Made by a program: the position numbers and the translations under genes
Assembly: GCA_002951995.1 (NCBI GenBank)
Contig: CP019797.1
Coordinates: forward strand, 184,001-248,000
Reading direction: 5' to 3'
From: Stenotrophomonas acidaminiphila
Lineage (GTDB): Bacteria; Pseudomonadota; Gammaproteobacteria; Xanthomonadales; Xanthomonadaceae
Length of the DNA: 64,000 nucleotides
Notes under the pieces: generated by a model
The model's database searches: none
The model's input: the letters and a program-made list of their open reading frames with translations, nothing else
What the model was told of the DNA's origin: nothing
In this document: in pieces, positions 1 through 8,610 of the stretch
Numbering within the stretch: the stretch's first letter is position 1
How the letters are laid out: every line of letters begins with the position of its first letter

Positions 1-397
1 TGAGCGGGGTGCCGACGATGCTTCCGTCCGCACGCCGGTCCAGCTTGAGCAGCAGCACGAACGAGGTCAGCGTGCTGCCGATCTCGCGCGGGTGCGCCGT
101 GCGGTCCTTGGCCTCGATGAAGTAGCACCACGGCTCGTAGCCCTGCTCGAACACCAGCGCCAGCTTCGCATCCTGGTCGTTCCTGGCCGGCGACTTGCTG
201 CCGTTCTCGTTGATGCCCCACTCCGGCCCCTGGACGATGTACGCCTTCGCGCCATCGTGCGTGCAGCTGTTGTCGGTCCAGATGCTGAAATACACCCTGC
301 GCTCGGAATCATTGACCGCGCACCAGCTCCAGACGGTGTTCAACTGCACGGCACCCAGCCGGTCCATCAGCTGCGAGCGGTTCTCGGGTCTGGCCAT
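1..397 (-). CDS. hypothetical protein, 3' end cut by window edge
   Basis: An uninterrupted minus-strand reading frame begins with ATG at 397 (protein starts MARPENRSQLMDRLGAVQLN) and runs off the left edge after about 132 codons, so only the N-terminal part is visible. It has a globular composition with no signal peptide or membrane segment. A Trp-Ser-Trp stretch (NTVWSWCAVND) followed by a strand-rich segment with FSIWTDN resembles an N-terminal region I associate with some HNH/restriction-related proteins, but I do not recognise the family firmly and assign no function. It lies in the same orientation as catB, the YdeI-like gene and ilvD. Codon use is like the surrounding high-GC genes. Confidence 0.6.
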   Translation of the reverse strand, partial: MARPENRSQLMDRLGAVQLNTVWSWCAVNDSERRVYFSIWTDNSCTHDGAKAYIVQGPEWGINENGSKSPARNDQDAKLALVFEQGYEPWCYFIEAKDRTAHPREIGSTLTSFVLLLKLDRRADGSIVGTPL

Positions 398-711
398 GTC
401 GATCCTCGGGTGTGCAACGGGTGTCGCGCCGCGGGCCCGCGGCAATCGGGCGAGTATGGCCGCTGGCAAACGCCTTGTGAATCAGGAAAACCCCGCGCCC
501 GCGGCTGTGCTGCATGGCGTTGCCGCACCCGCTCATCCACCGGGTGGTGCGCCACCCCGGACATCGAGCCAGGCTGCCGGGACCCCGGACCCCGGACCCC
601 GGGGGGTGCGCCCGGATCACCCCGCACCGGGGTGCGGCGGATGCGCAGCCCGCGGCACGTTCGCAGTCGTCCGGTTACCCGGGCCTCAACCAACCCGCAC
701 CGGCCTGGAAT
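398..711. other. intergenic gap, no gene seen
   Basis: No convincing coding frame. It holds a short direct repeat of the unit gaccccg around 581-600 and otherwise GC-rich sequence. I looked for integron attC cores (GTTRRRY / RYYYAAC) because the flanking genes look cassette-like and found no clear pair. Confidence 0.4.
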
Positions 712-1344
712 TCAGACGGCACGCCCGCGCCAGTACGCGTGCAGGCCGGCAATGTCGGACGTGCACAACAGCGGCATGGCGGCCTCGATCCAGTCGATCG
801 GCCAATCCCACCACGCCATCTCCAGCAGCAACGCGATCTCCGTATCGGAGAAGCGCTTCCTGATCGGTCTGCCGGGGTTGCCGCCCACGATCGCATACGG
901 CTCCACATCCCGCGTGACCAGGGCGCGGCTGCCGATCACCGCGCCATGCCCGATCCGCACGCCAGGCATGATCATCGCCTCGGACCCGACCCATACGTCG
1001 CTGCCCAGCACCGTGTCGCCGGCGCGCTGGAACGCATCCTGCGCGCTGGCGAAAGCGGGCTCTTCCTGCATGTAGAAAAACGGAAAGGAAGACACCCAGT
1101 CGTGCCGGTGGCCCTGGTTGCCGGCCATGATGAAGCTGGCCCCCGAGCCAATGGAGCAGAAGCTGCCGATGACCAGCTGGTCGACATCCTCCCGGTCCGG
1201 CAGGAGATAGCGCGCGCAATCGTCGAACGAATGGCCGTGGTAGTAGCCGGAGTAGTAGCTGTATCGCCCGACCTTGATGTTCGGGTTCGTCACCTGCTCG
1301 GAGAGCAGCTTGCCCTTGAACGGGCTGTCGAAGTAATTGGTCAT
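712..1344 (-). CDS. catB: type B chloramphenicol O-acetyltransferase (CatB / Vat family)
   Basis: A 210-residue protein starting [18 protein letters not shown] that matches the CatB xenobiotic acetyltransferase family along its whole length, which is also the family's usual size. The left-handed beta-helix hexapeptide repeats are visible ([43 protein letters not shown]), as are the GNQGHRHDW loop that carries the catalytic His and the terminal [16 protein letters not shown] segment. Family role: transfer of acetyl from acetyl-CoA to chloramphenicol or a related hydroxylated xenobiotic. The frame stays open upstream to 1749, but homology begins at this ATG. catB genes are frequent integron cassettes, and this copy sits in the ilvD-downstream locus. 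Whether it confers resistance cannot be told from sequence. Confidence 0.9.
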   Translation of the reverse strand: MTNYFDSPFKGKLLSEQVTNPNIKVGRYSYYSGYYHGHSFDDCARYLLPDREDVDQLVIGSFCSIGSGASFIMAGNQGHRHDWVSSFPFFYMQEEPAFASAQDAFQRAGDTVLGSDVWVGSEAMIMPGVRIGHGAVIGSRALVTRDVEPYAIVGGNPGRPIRKRFSDTEIALLLEMAWWDWPIDWIEAAMPLLCTSDIAGLHAYWRGRAV

Positions 1345-1797
1345 GAAGGACTGCCTGTAATGCACGTCTTGCCCGGCCTGCGGGCGCCTGTGCCGGTCGC
1401 CGTCCGGAAACCGGCCTGGATGGAACGCCGGCGACGGCCGGCGTGAGGCCGCGTCATGGATGCTGGGCAACCCAGGTGCGCATGCCATGCCACGGCCGCG
1501 CATGGTAACCCCACCACGGTGGCGGCCACGCGCAGCGGCGGAGGAAGGACAGCCTGGCCTGGCAACGCGATGCAGGCCGACGAGCAGCAGCGCTGCGCTG
1601 ATACTGGGCACCGCGCACGGCCGCTCACGGGCACGCACCGCGTATGCGATCGGGCTGCCGGGCACAGACAGCACGAGAAACGCCTGCCCGGGCGATGGCC
1701 GGCACCCCGCATGGCTTTCCTGCACCGCGTAGTGCCCGCGGCGGCCCATGGCACGCGGCGCGCGCGTGGGCCGACCTGCAGGCCTCGGCGCGGCCGC
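1345..1797. other. 453-bp gap between catB and the YdeI-like gene
   Basis: The catB frame stays open through here by composition, giving a low-complexity Arg/Pro/Ala translation without family resemblance. I see no promoter close to consensus, no attC-like palindrome and no RNA gene. It may hold the remains of an older gene, but nothing is recognisable. Confidence 0.35.
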
Positions 1798-2340
1798 CTA
1801 CCGCTTCTCTTCCGCAGGGCAGGCCAGCGCCTTGCTGTAGAAGCCCGATGGATCAAAGCAGCACACACGCTTCTTCCCCTTCTCCAGCATGTCGATCGCA
1901 TTGGCGGCCCGCTCGCGCCGGGTCGCCTCCTGCTTGGCGGACTCCATCCAATGAACCCAGTCGATCCTGGCCAGCGTGGTGGTATCCGCCCAGGTCGCCC
2001 GTGCCGATGGACTTCCGGCCAGAAGCGTCTGGAAGTAATCGGGAAGCGCCGGATCGGGCTGCTCATCCAGGCTGGCCAGGGTGAACAGCACATTCCCCTC
2101 GGCCGCCAGCGCTTCCGTGCCGATGACGCCGGGCGGAACAACGAACCAATGCCCGAGCTTGCCATCGGGCTCCATCAGCGCATCGAAATGACGTTCACCG
2201 ATGGACACGCGGGCCGTCATCCTGCCGCGTCGCAGATGGGATCTGCTCACTTCGGGCGGAACCCGGGCGAACGAGAACGCCCGGCCCGCGGCAACGAAAA
2301 CCGGGCTGGAAAACATGGTCGGCGGGGTTCTGGTGGGCAT
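1798..2340 (-). CDS. YdeI/OmpD-associated family protein (DUF1905 + OmdA)
   Basis: A 180-residue protein, MPTRTPPTMFSSPVFVAAGR... to CPAEEKR. The N-terminal half has the DUF1905-type beta fold (ARVSIGERHFDALMEPDGKLGHWFVVPPGV). The C-terminal half is the OmdA helical region (LPDYFQTLLAGSPSARATWADTT, then a Lys/Arg-rich helix ending GKKRVCCFDPSGFYSK). Family members are called bacteriocin-protection or OmpD-associated proteins, but their biochemical role is unproven. The start at 2340 is preferred because CAGGAG lies eight bases upstream on the minus strand; an internal ATG at 2316 is the alternative. It is co-oriented with catB and ilvD with large gaps, as expected for independently acquired genes. 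Confidence 0.75.
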   Translation of the reverse strand: MPTRTPPTMFSSPVFVAAGRAFSFARVPPEVSRSHLRRGRMTARVSIGERHFDALMEPDGKLGHWFVVPPGVIGTEALAAEGNVLFTLASLDEQPDPALPDYFQTLLAGSPSARATWADTTTLARIDWVHWMESAKQEATRRERAANAIDMLEKGKKRVCCFDPSGFYSKALACPAEEKR

Positions 2341-2654
2341 GCGGCACGCTCCTGTCGATATCCCTGGCACCTGGGCTGCGCTGCGGTGCCGGGCGACGCC
2401 AGTTTCCGTGGATTGCCAGGTGGTGATGCGCGGGATGCGGCGGACCTTTGCGGAGCAGAATCCGCACACGGCCCGGATAACTGTGCCCGCATCGGTCGGC
2501 GCTCCCGCCACCATCTTGCTGCGCCCCATCCTCGCACGTCATGCACCGGCCCTGCAGCCCTGAATCATCCGGGGTATCGAACGCCCCCGCACGGCAGGCG
2601 ACTTCTCCTGTGGCGCGTTTGCCGGGGGCAGGGTCGGGTTCGGTTTGATGGCAT

Positions 2655-2678
2655 GTGCCGGGCGGGCCCGGCACCTAC
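2655..2678 (-). repeat. GTAG-type REP palindrome
   Basis: On the minus strand the sequence reads GTAG followed by an 8-bp perfect stem (GTGCCGGG / CCCGGCAC) with a 4-base loop. The GTAG head plus GC-rich hairpin is the hallmark of the REP elements described in Stenotrophomonas and other xanthomonads. It lies just downstream of the ilvD stop, where it could also stabilise or terminate the ilvD transcript. Confidence 0.75.
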
Positions 2679-2719
2679 AGGACGTGTGCGAGCCGCGGAG
2701 GGGCGGCCCCTGTGGGCGT

Positions 2720-4558
2720 TCAGCCGTCCAGCAATGCCTTGTCGCGCACGGCGCCCTTGTCCGCGCTGGTCGCCAGCAGCGCGTACGCCTTCAACGCGGT
2801 GCTGACCTTGCGCGGGCGTGGCTGTGCCGGCTTCCAGCCGCGCGCGGCCTGCTCGTCGCGGCGGCGGGCGAGTTCGGCGTCGTCCACCAGCAGGTGGATG
2901 CCACGCTGCGGAATGTCGATGCGGATGCGGTCGCCGTCGCGGACCACGCCGATGCTGCCGCCGGCGGCGGCTTCCGGCGAGCAGTGGCCGATGCTCAGGC
3001 CCGAGGTGCCGCCGGAGAAGCGGCCGTCGGTGAGCAGTGCGCAGGCCTTGCCCAGGCCCTTGGACTTCAGGTAGCTGGTGGGGTAGAGCATTTCCTGCAT
3101 GCCGGGGCCGCCCTTGGGGCCTTCGTAACGGATCACCACCACGTCGCCGGCCTGTACCTCGTTGCCGAGGATGCCCTTCACCGCGGCGTCCTGGCTTTCG
3201 TAGACGCGGGCGCTGCCTTCGAACACGTGGATGGATTCGTCCACGCCGGCGGTCTTGACCACGCAGCCATCGGCGGCGAGGTTGCCGTACAGCACCGCCA
3301 ACCCGCCTTCGCTGGAAAACGCATGGGCGACGTCGCGGATGCAGCCGTCGGCACGGTCGGTGTCCAGCGACGGCCAGCGCGTGCTCTGGCTGAAGGCCAC
3401 CTGGGTGGGAATGCCCGCCGGGCCCGCCTTGTAGAACTCATGGACCGCCGCGTCCTGCACCTGGGTCACGTCCCAGCGCGCGATGGCGTCGCCCAGGGTG
3501 CGGCTGTGCACGGTCGGCACGCCGGTGTGCAGCAGCCCGCCGCGCGCGAGTTCGCCGAGGATGGCCATGATGCCGCCGGCGCGGTGCACGTCCTCGATGT
3601 GGTACTTCTGCGTGTTCGGCGCCACCTTGCACAGCTGCGGCACGCGCCGCGACAGGCGGTCGATGTCGCGCAGGTCGAAGGCCACCTCCGCTTCCTGCGC
3701 GGCGGCGAGCAGGTGCAGGATGGTGTTGGTCGAGCCACCCATGGCGATGTCCAGGGTCATCGCGTTCTCGAACGCCTCGAACGTGGCGATGCCGCGCGGC
3801 AGCGCGCTGGGGTCCTCGCCGCCGTACCAGCGGTGGCACAGCTCCACCACCAGCCGCCCGGCGCGCTTGAACAGCGCCTCGCGGTCGCTGTGGGTGGCCA
3901 CCACGGTGCCGTTGCCCGGCAGCGACAGGCCCAGCGCTTCGGTCAGGCAGTTCATCGAGTTGGCGGTGAACATGCCGCTGCACGAGCCGCAGGTCGGGCA
4001 GGCGCTGCGCTCGATGGCAGCCACCTGTTCATCGCTCACCGCCTCGTTGCCGGCGGCGACCATCGCGTCGATCAGGTCCAGCTTGTGCTCGGCCAGCCGG
4101 GTCTTGCCGGCTTCCATCGGCCCGCCGGAGACGAACACCACCGGGATGTTCAACCGCAGCGCGGCCATCAGCATGCCGGGGGTGATCTTGTCGCAGTTGG
4201 AGATGCACACCAGCGCGTCGGCGCAGTGCGCGTTGACCATGTACTCGACCGAGTCGGCGATGATCTCGCGGCTGGGCAGCGAGTACAGCATGCCGTCGTG
4301 GCCCATCGCGATGCCGTCGTCCACGGCGATGGTGTCGAATTCCTTGGCCACGCCGCCGGCCGCCTCGATCTCGCGCGCCACCAGCTGGCCAAGGTCCTTC
4401 AGGTGCACGTGCCCGGGCACGAACTGGGTGAAGGAATTGGCCACGGCGATGATCGGCTTGTGGAAGTCGCCATCGGTCATGCCGGTGGCGCGCCACAGGG
4501 CGCGGGCGCCGGCCATGTTGCGGCCGGCGGTGGAGGTTTTCGAGCGGTAGTCGGGCAT
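2720..4558 (-). CDS. ilvD: dihydroxy-acid dehydratase
   Basis: A 612-residue IlvD, the Fe-S dehydratase that converts 2,3-dihydroxy-3-methylvalerate and 2,3-dihydroxyisovalerate to the 2-keto acids of isoleucine and valine synthesis in the cytoplasm. Motifs seen include [16 protein letters not shown] cluster binding ([15 protein letters not shown]), [21 protein letters not shown] with the second cluster cysteine, and the C-terminal [17 protein letters not shown]. The start is set at [20 protein letters not shown], where xanthomonad homologues begin and which gives the standard length; an upstream in-frame ATG at 4585 would add nine residues. It is monocistronic here. The gap to 2340 holds only a REP element. 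The ilvD downstream flank is the reported integron site in Xanthomonas. Confidence 0.97.
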   Translation of the reverse strand: MPDYRSKTSTAGRNMAGARALWRATGMTDGDFHKPIIAVANSFTQFVPGHVHLKDLGQLVAREIEAAGGVAKEFDTIAVDDGIAMGHDGMLYSLPSREIIADSVEYMVNAHCADALVCISNCDKITPGMLMAALRLNIPVVFVSGGPMEAGKTRLAEHKLDLIDAMVAAGNEAVSDEQVAAIERSACPTCGSCSGMFTANSMNCLTEALGLSLPGNGTVVATHSDREALFKRAGRLVVELCHRWYGGEDPSALPRGIATFEAFENAMTLDIAMGGSTNTILHLLAAAQEAEVAFDLRDIDRLSRRVPQLCKVAPNTQKYHIEDVHRAGGIMAILGELARGGLLHTGVPTVHSRTLGDAIARWDVTQVQDAAVHEFYKAGPAGIPTQVAFSQSTRWPSLDTDRADGCIRDVAHAFSSEGGLAVLYGNLAADGCVVKTAGVDESIHVFEGSARVYESQDAAVKGILGNEVQAGDVVVIRYEGPKGGPGMQEMLYPTSYLKSKGLGKACALLTDGRFSGGTSGLSIGHCSPEAAAGGSIGVVRDGDRIRIDIPQRGIHLLVDDAELARRRDEQAARGWKPAQPRPRKVSTALKAYALLATSADKGAVRDKALLDG

Positions 4559-4808
4559 GGGGAAGGCAACGGAACGCAGTGCCATCGATTCTGCATGAAG
4601 AACCCGGTTGCTGTTGCAACCATCGCGCTCGCCACGCCGCGGCGGAAAAGCCGTCCACCGGGCACGCGGCTGCCTGGCCGATGCCCGGCGCAGGGGCCGC
4701 GGGACCGGGGGTTACCTGAAACGACGTTCAGGTTGGTGGCGCGGCCGATTTCCGCCCGCGCGCGTGGATCGGGCATCATTCGGGGACGACTTTCATGGGG
4801 CTACGACG

Positions 4809-5369
4809 ATGAAGCGATCCAGGACCACCGCGCTGCTGCTGATGAGCACCGCGCCGCTGCTGTTCACCGCCTGCCAGAAGGAGCAATCCGTGCAGGTGCA
4901 GGAAGGGCTGTACACCTCGGTGGAAGCCTGCAGCGAAGCCACCGGTGATCCCTCCGCCTGCCGCACCGCGTTCGCCGCCGCGCAGCAGCAGGCCGCTGAC
5001 GCCGCGCCCAAGTACGCCAGCAAGGAAGAGTGCGCCAAGGAGTACCCGGCCGAGCAGTGCGTGCAGCAGCACACCAGCGCCGGCACCTCGTTCATCGGGC
5101 CGATGATGATGGGCTTCTTCATGTCGCAGATGCTCAACGGCGGCCGCGCCGGGGCGGTGGCCGCGCCGCCGGCCGCGCAGCCGGCGTTCAAGGACAACGC
5201 CAATGGCTGGGCCAAGCCGGCCGGCACCGGCGGCATGAACACCGCCAGCGGCATCGGCGCCGGCAAGGCCGGGCTGGCGCCGGTCAGCAGCGAGCCCAAC
5301 CGTGCCGTCACCGCCAGCCGCGGTGGCTTCGGCGCGCGCAGCGGCGGCCGCACCACCGTCGGCGGTTGA
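4809..5369 (+). CDS. ygiB: YgiB-type lipoprotein-like protein (DUF1190)
   Basis: A 186-residue secreted protein, MKRSRTTALLLMSTAPLLFTACQKE, with a lipobox-like LFTAC before Cys22. It matches the YgiB/DUF1190 family. Conserved cysteine pairs follow (EACSEATGDPSACRTAF, EECAKEYPAEQCVQQH), then a Met-rich, probably membrane-associated stretch (FIGPMMMGFFMSQML) and a low-complexity Gly/Ala/Thr tail ending RGGFGARSGGRTTVGG, which resembles the E. coli YgiB tail. Its stop is only four bases before ygiC, so the two form an operon. The molecular role of YgiB is not established. The family pairing with YgiC argues for a shared envelope or polyamine/peptide-amide process (inference). Confidence 0.85.
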   Translation: MKRSRTTALLLMSTAPLLFTACQKEQSVQVQEGLYTSVEACSEATGDPSACRTAFAAAQQQAADAAPKYASKEECAKEYPAEQCVQQHTSAGTSFIGPMMMGFFMSQMLNGGRAGAVAAPPAAQPAFKDNANGWAKPAGTGGMNTASGIGAGKAGLAPVSSEPNRAVTASRGGFGARSGGRTTVGG

Positions 5370-5373
5370 TGCA

Positions 5374-6561
5374 GTGAAGCGGGTTGCCATTGCCGAACGC
5401 TCCAACTGGCGCGCGCGCGCGGCCGAGGCGGGGTTCCGTTTCCACACCATCGACGGCGCGCCGTACTGGGACGAAACCGCGTACTACGCCTTCACCCTGC
5501 GCCAGATCGAGAACGACCTGGAAGACCCCAGCGCCGAGCTGCACGCGATGGCGCTGGACCTGGTCGGCGACGTGGTCGCCAGCGAGGAACTGATGGAGCG
5601 GCTGGCGATCCCGGCGCCGTTCCGCGACTGGATCGCCGAGAGCTGGCGGCGCCGCGACCCGCACCTGTACGGCCGCCTGGACTTCGCCTACGACGGCAAT
5701 GGCCCGGCCAGGCTGTACGAACTGAACTACGACACCCCGACCTCGCTGTACGAGGCGTCGTTCTTCCAGTGGCAATGGCTGGAAGACCAGCGCAACCGCG
5801 GCGCGCTGCCGCAGCAGGCCGACCAGTTCAACTCGCTGCACGAGGCCCTGGTCGAGCGCTTCGCCGAGCTGTCGGCGCAGCTGCCGCCGCCGCTGTATTT
5901 CAGCGCGGTGGGCGCCTCGGAGGAGGACCAGGGCACGGTGGCCTACCTGCGCGACTGCGCAGCGCAGGCCGGCCTGCACGGCGCGGCCATCGCCATCGAG
6001 GACATCGGCCTGTCGGCCGACGGCCGCTTCACCGACCTGGACGACGTGGTGATCGGCAGCCTGTTCAAGCTGTATCCACTGGAAGACCTGATGCGCGAGG
6101 AATTCGGCGCGGCGCTGCCCGGTTCGGGCGTGCGCCTGCTGGAACCGGCGTGGAAGGCGGTGCTGAGCAACAAGGGCATCCTGCCGCTGCTGTGGCAGCG
6201 CCACCGCGGCCACCCCAACCTGCTGGAAGCGCACTTCGACGACGGCAGCGCGCTGCCGGCGGGCTGGGTGCGCAAGCCGCTGCACTCGCGCGAAGGCGCC
6301 AACATCGCCATGCACATGAGCGATGGCCGCTGGCAGGAGAGCGAAGGCCCGTATACGGGGCCGTGCATCGTGCAGGCGTTCCATCCGCTGCCGGCATTCG
6401 ACGGCAACTACCCGCTGGTCGGCAGCTGGGTGGTGGGCGACCGTGCCTGCGGCATCGGCGTGCGCGAGGACGACAGCCGCATCACCCGCGACAGCGCGCG
6501 TTTCCTGCCGCACGCCATCATCGACGACGCCCCGGCCGGCAGCACCCGCATCTACGTCTGA
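5374..6561 (+). CDS. ygiC: glutathionylspermidine synthase-like ATP-grasp protein YgiC
   Basis: A 395-residue protein of the glutathionylspermidine synthetase C-terminal family. The GTG start at 5374 gives VKRVAIAERSNWRARAAEAGF, aligning with the E. coli YgiC start, and follows the ygiB stop by four bases. Visible ATP-grasp signatures include RLDFAYDGNGPARLYELNYDTPTSLYEA, EEDQGTVAYLRD, LLEPAWKAVLSNKGILPLLW and the C-terminal WVVGDRACGIGVREDDSRIT. Family chemistry is ATP-dependent amide ligation. The lone YgiC type lacks the amidase half of true Gsp, and its substrate is unknown. A frame that stays open upstream of 5374 overlaps ygiB and is not considered real. Confidence 0.88.
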   Translation: MKRVAIAERSNWRARAAEAGFRFHTIDGAPYWDETAYYAFTLRQIENDLEDPSAELHAMALDLVGDVVASEELMERLAIPAPFRDWIAESWRRRDPHLYGRLDFAYDGNGPARLYELNYDTPTSLYEASFFQWQWLEDQRNRGALPQQADQFNSLHEALVERFAELSAQLPPPLYFSAVGASEEDQGTVAYLRDCAAQAGLHGAAIAIEDIGLSADGRFTDLDDVVIGSLFKLYPLEDLMREEFGAALPGSGVRLLEPAWKAVLSNKGILPLLWQRHRGHPNLLEAHFDDGSALPAGWVRKPLHSREGANIAMHMSDGRWQESEGPYTGPCIVQAFHPLPAFDGNYPLVGSWVVGDRACGIGVREDDSRITRDSARFLPHAIIDDAPAGSTRIYV

Positions 6562-6579
6562 GCCCAAAGCCAGTGCCTG

Positions 6580-6607
6580 GCCCGGTCCCGCCCGCGCGGG
6601 GCCGGGC
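6580..6607 (+). terminator. hairpin after ygiBC
   Basis: A 12-bp stem with one G-T pair (GCCCGGTCCCGC / GCGGGGCCGGGC) and a 4-base loop begins 18 bases after the ygiC stop. There is no U-run, so it may be a mRNA 3'-end stabiliser or a weak terminator. Confidence 0.55.
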
Positions 6608-6719
6608 GTCGCCCGTGCGCGGAACGCACTGGAAGGCAGCGGCGTGGTCGCGCGCAACCGTAAAACAGGGGCAGAAAACCTCATGAAAAACGCGGGTCTG
6701 CGAAAAATATAGTGATTGA

Positions 6720-6737
6720 CTTCGCGTCCCCGCGAAG
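6720..6737 (+). other. short hairpin in leader of the small exported protein gene
   Basis: CTTCGCG-TCCC-CGCGAAG forms a perfect 7-bp stem about 100 bases before the next gene. It lies in an AT-richer patch (gaaaaatatagtgattgact) that probably contains the promoter. Operator or leader structure; function not determinable. Confidence 0.4.
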
Positions 6738-6836
6738 CTCAAATCCCGCTGCCAATTCATGAATACACCGGCGCCGTTGGGGAGAACGGCGCCGCGTGCC
6801 AGGGCACCCATCCCCTCTGTGCATGAAGGAACCCTG

Positions 6837-7172
6837 ATGTTCGACAAGAAGCTTTTCGCCGGCGCGCTGCTGGCGGCCCTCGCGTTTGCGCCGGCGGCCC
6901 ACGCCCAGGACCTGGTCTTCACCCTGAAGAACGGTACCTCGGCGGTGATGACCTACTTCCATACCTCGCCGGCCGGGGTGGACGACTGGGAAGAGGACGT
7001 GCTCGGCTCCGATGTCCTGGGCCCCGGCGAGTCGGTCCAGGTCACCATCGCCGACGGCCGCAGCCAGTGCGTGTACGACATGCGCTTCGAGTTCGACGAG
7101 GATTCGGGGCTGGAGATCACCGAAGACACCCAGGACCTGTGCAAGCTCGGTTCCTACACGATCCACGAGTGA
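6837..7172 (+). CDS. small exported acidic protein of unknown function
   Basis: A 111-residue protein with a clear Sec signal peptide (MFDKKLFAGALLAALAFAPAAHAQ, cleavage after AHA). The mature part of about 87 residues is strongly acidic, with a pattern seen in a small periplasmic family: LVFTLKNGTSAVMTYFHTSP, an EEDVLGSDVLGPGESV turn, then DGRSQCVYDMRFEFDEDSG and a second Cys near the end (QDLCKLG). This suggests one disulfide in a beta-sandwich-like domain. The start is chosen for an AAGGA ribosome site and the signal peptide directly after it. It is monocistronic and convergent with the DUF58 gene. No function can be assigned. Confidence 0.8.
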   Translation: MFDKKLFAGALLAALAFAPAAHAQDLVFTLKNGTSAVMTYFHTSPAGVDDWEEDVLGSDVLGPGESVQVTIADGRSQCVYDMRFEFDEDSGLEITEDTQDLCKLGSYTIHE

Positions 7173-7224
7173 TTGCCGCCGCTGGCGGGTCCACCAGGAC
7201 CTGCCAGCGCTGCCCCGCGCGCGC

Positions 7225-8523
7225 TTACAGCAGGCCGTCGCGCTTGACCGCCAGATAGCGTTCCACCAGCGCGCCGGGCAGCTCCTCGGCGGTGACGTCC
7301 AGCACCATCACCCGGTGGCTGCGCAGTGCCTCGTGCGCGGCGGCGCGCTGCTGCAGGTAGCGGGCGATGGCGCCGGCCTGCACCGCGTCGGGCAGGGTAT
7401 CGGCGCCGCGCGCCAGGGCATCGTCCAGCTCGCGCTCGCGCAGGCTGGCCACGCACACCAGGTGGCGCTTCTGCAGCAGGCGCACGGCGGCCAGCAGGTC
7501 CTCGATGTCCTCGTCGCGCACGTTGGTCACCAGCATCACCAGGCAGCGGCGCGACTGCCGCAGCGACAGCCCGGTGGCGGCGGCCAGGTAGTCGGTGGCC
7601 ACCGGCTGCGGCTGCAGGTCGAAACTGGCGCGCAGCAGCGTGTCGATCGCGCCCAGCCCGCGCTGCGGCGCCACCCAGCGGCTTTCGCCGCCACTGGCGA
7701 ACAGGCCCACGCCGTCGCCCTGGCGCAGGGCCAGGTAGGACACCACCAGCGACGCGTTGAGCACGTGGTCGAAATGCGACAGCCCGCCCTCGTCGGCCAG
7801 CATCCGCCGGCCGGTATCGATCATCATCACCAGCTGCTGGTTCTTCTCGTCCTGGTACTCGCGCGAGATCAGCTTGCGCGCGCGCGACGTGGCCTTCCAG
7901 TCGATCTGGCGCAGGCTGTCGCCGACCCGGTACTCGCGCATCTGGTGGAAATCCGTGCCTTCGCCACGGCGCCGCTTCAGGTGCGCGCCGACCAGGCGCG
8001 AGGCCATCTCCGCGCTGAGCAGCGCCAGCCGCGTGAGCGGCACGAAATTCGGGTAGACCCGCACGTTCTGCACCGGCCCGGCGACGCGCGATTGCCGCCA
8101 CAGCCGCAGCGGCGAGTGCAGGCGCAGCTGCACGCCGTCAAAGACGAAGGAGCCGCGCGCGCCGGGCGTGAAGTGGTAACTGAAGCGCGACTCGCTGGCG
8201 CGCGCCAGGCGCAGCGTGCGTGGCAGGCCACGCAGTGCCCAGCCGCCGGGCACCAGGTCGAACACGTCCACCCGCTGCCGGACGGCAGCGTCCAGCTGCA
8301 GCCAGGTCTCGCGCTCCACGCCCAGCGCCAGGGTTTCGGGCAGCTCGCGCCGCACCGTGGGCGTGGGCCGGCGCCACAGCCGCAGCGCGTCGACCAGGGC
8401 GGGCAGGGCGATGGCGCAGGCGGTTGCCGTCCAGATTTCGACGGGCAACAGGTGCAGGGCAACAGGAATGCCGAGCAGGCCCCATGCAGATAGCAGTGCA
8501 ATCAACAGTGGTGAAGGCCTCAT
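7225..8523 (-). CDS. DUF58 domain protein with N-terminal membrane segment
   Basis: A 432-residue protein, MRPSPLLIALLSAWGLLGIPVALHLLPVEI... Two hydrophobic segments occupy roughly residues 5-50, followed by a beta-rich region. The DUF58 signature is EYRVGDSLRQIDWKATSRARKLISREYQDEKNQ. A vWA-like domain follows (VMMIDTGRRM with a MIDAS-type DxG). DUF58 proteins are partners of MoxR AAA+ ATPases, thought to assist maturation or assembly of envelope complexes. It is the last gene of the RDD-SpoIIM-DUF4129-DUF4350-MoxR cluster. Elsewhere in that cluster genes overlap by a few bases, but here it is separated from moxR by ~900 bp holding an inverted-repeat element, so it may depend on its own promoter. 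Confidence 0.9.
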   Translation of the reverse strand: MRPSPLLIALLSAWGLLGIPVALHLLPVEIWTATACAIALPALVDALRLWRRPTPTVRRELPETLALGVERETWLQLDAAVRQRVDVFDLVPGGWALRGLPRTLRLARASESRFSYHFTPGARGSFVFDGVQLRLHSPLRLWRQSRVAGPVQNVRVYPNFVPLTRLALLSAEMASRLVGAHLKRRRGEGTDFHQMREYRVGDSLRQIDWKATSRARKLISREYQDEKNQQLVMMIDTGRRMLADEGGLSHFDHVLNASLVVSYLALRQGDGVGLFASGGESRWVAPQRGLGAIDTLLRASFDLQPQPVATDYLAAATGLSLRQSRRCLVMLVTNVRDEDIEDLLAAVRLLQKRHLVCVASLRERELDDALARGADTLPDAVQAGAIARYLQQRAAAHEALRSHRVMVLDVTAEELPGALVERYLAVKRDGLL

Positions 8524-8610
8524 GCGGTGGGCCTCATGGAAGGTTTGAGGCTTGCGGGCAGGTGGGGAAGCGCGAAGATTCTTGCGGTTGCTTGCTCTTG
8601 ATCTACCCAT

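Noticed and set aside
712..1749. Longer catB with 135 extra N-terminal residues
   Set aside because: The extension is low-complexity Arg/Pro sequence; CatB proteins are 210 residues and begin at MTNYFDS.
1345..1797. attC recombination site between catB and the YdeI-like gene
   Set aside because: No paired RYYYAAC/GTTRRRY cores with internal palindrome could be found by reading either strand.
2645..4948. Long plus-strand frame opposite ilvD
   Set aside because: Ala/Val/His-rich translation without family resemblance, exactly antisense to a certain ilvD; a codon-bias shadow.
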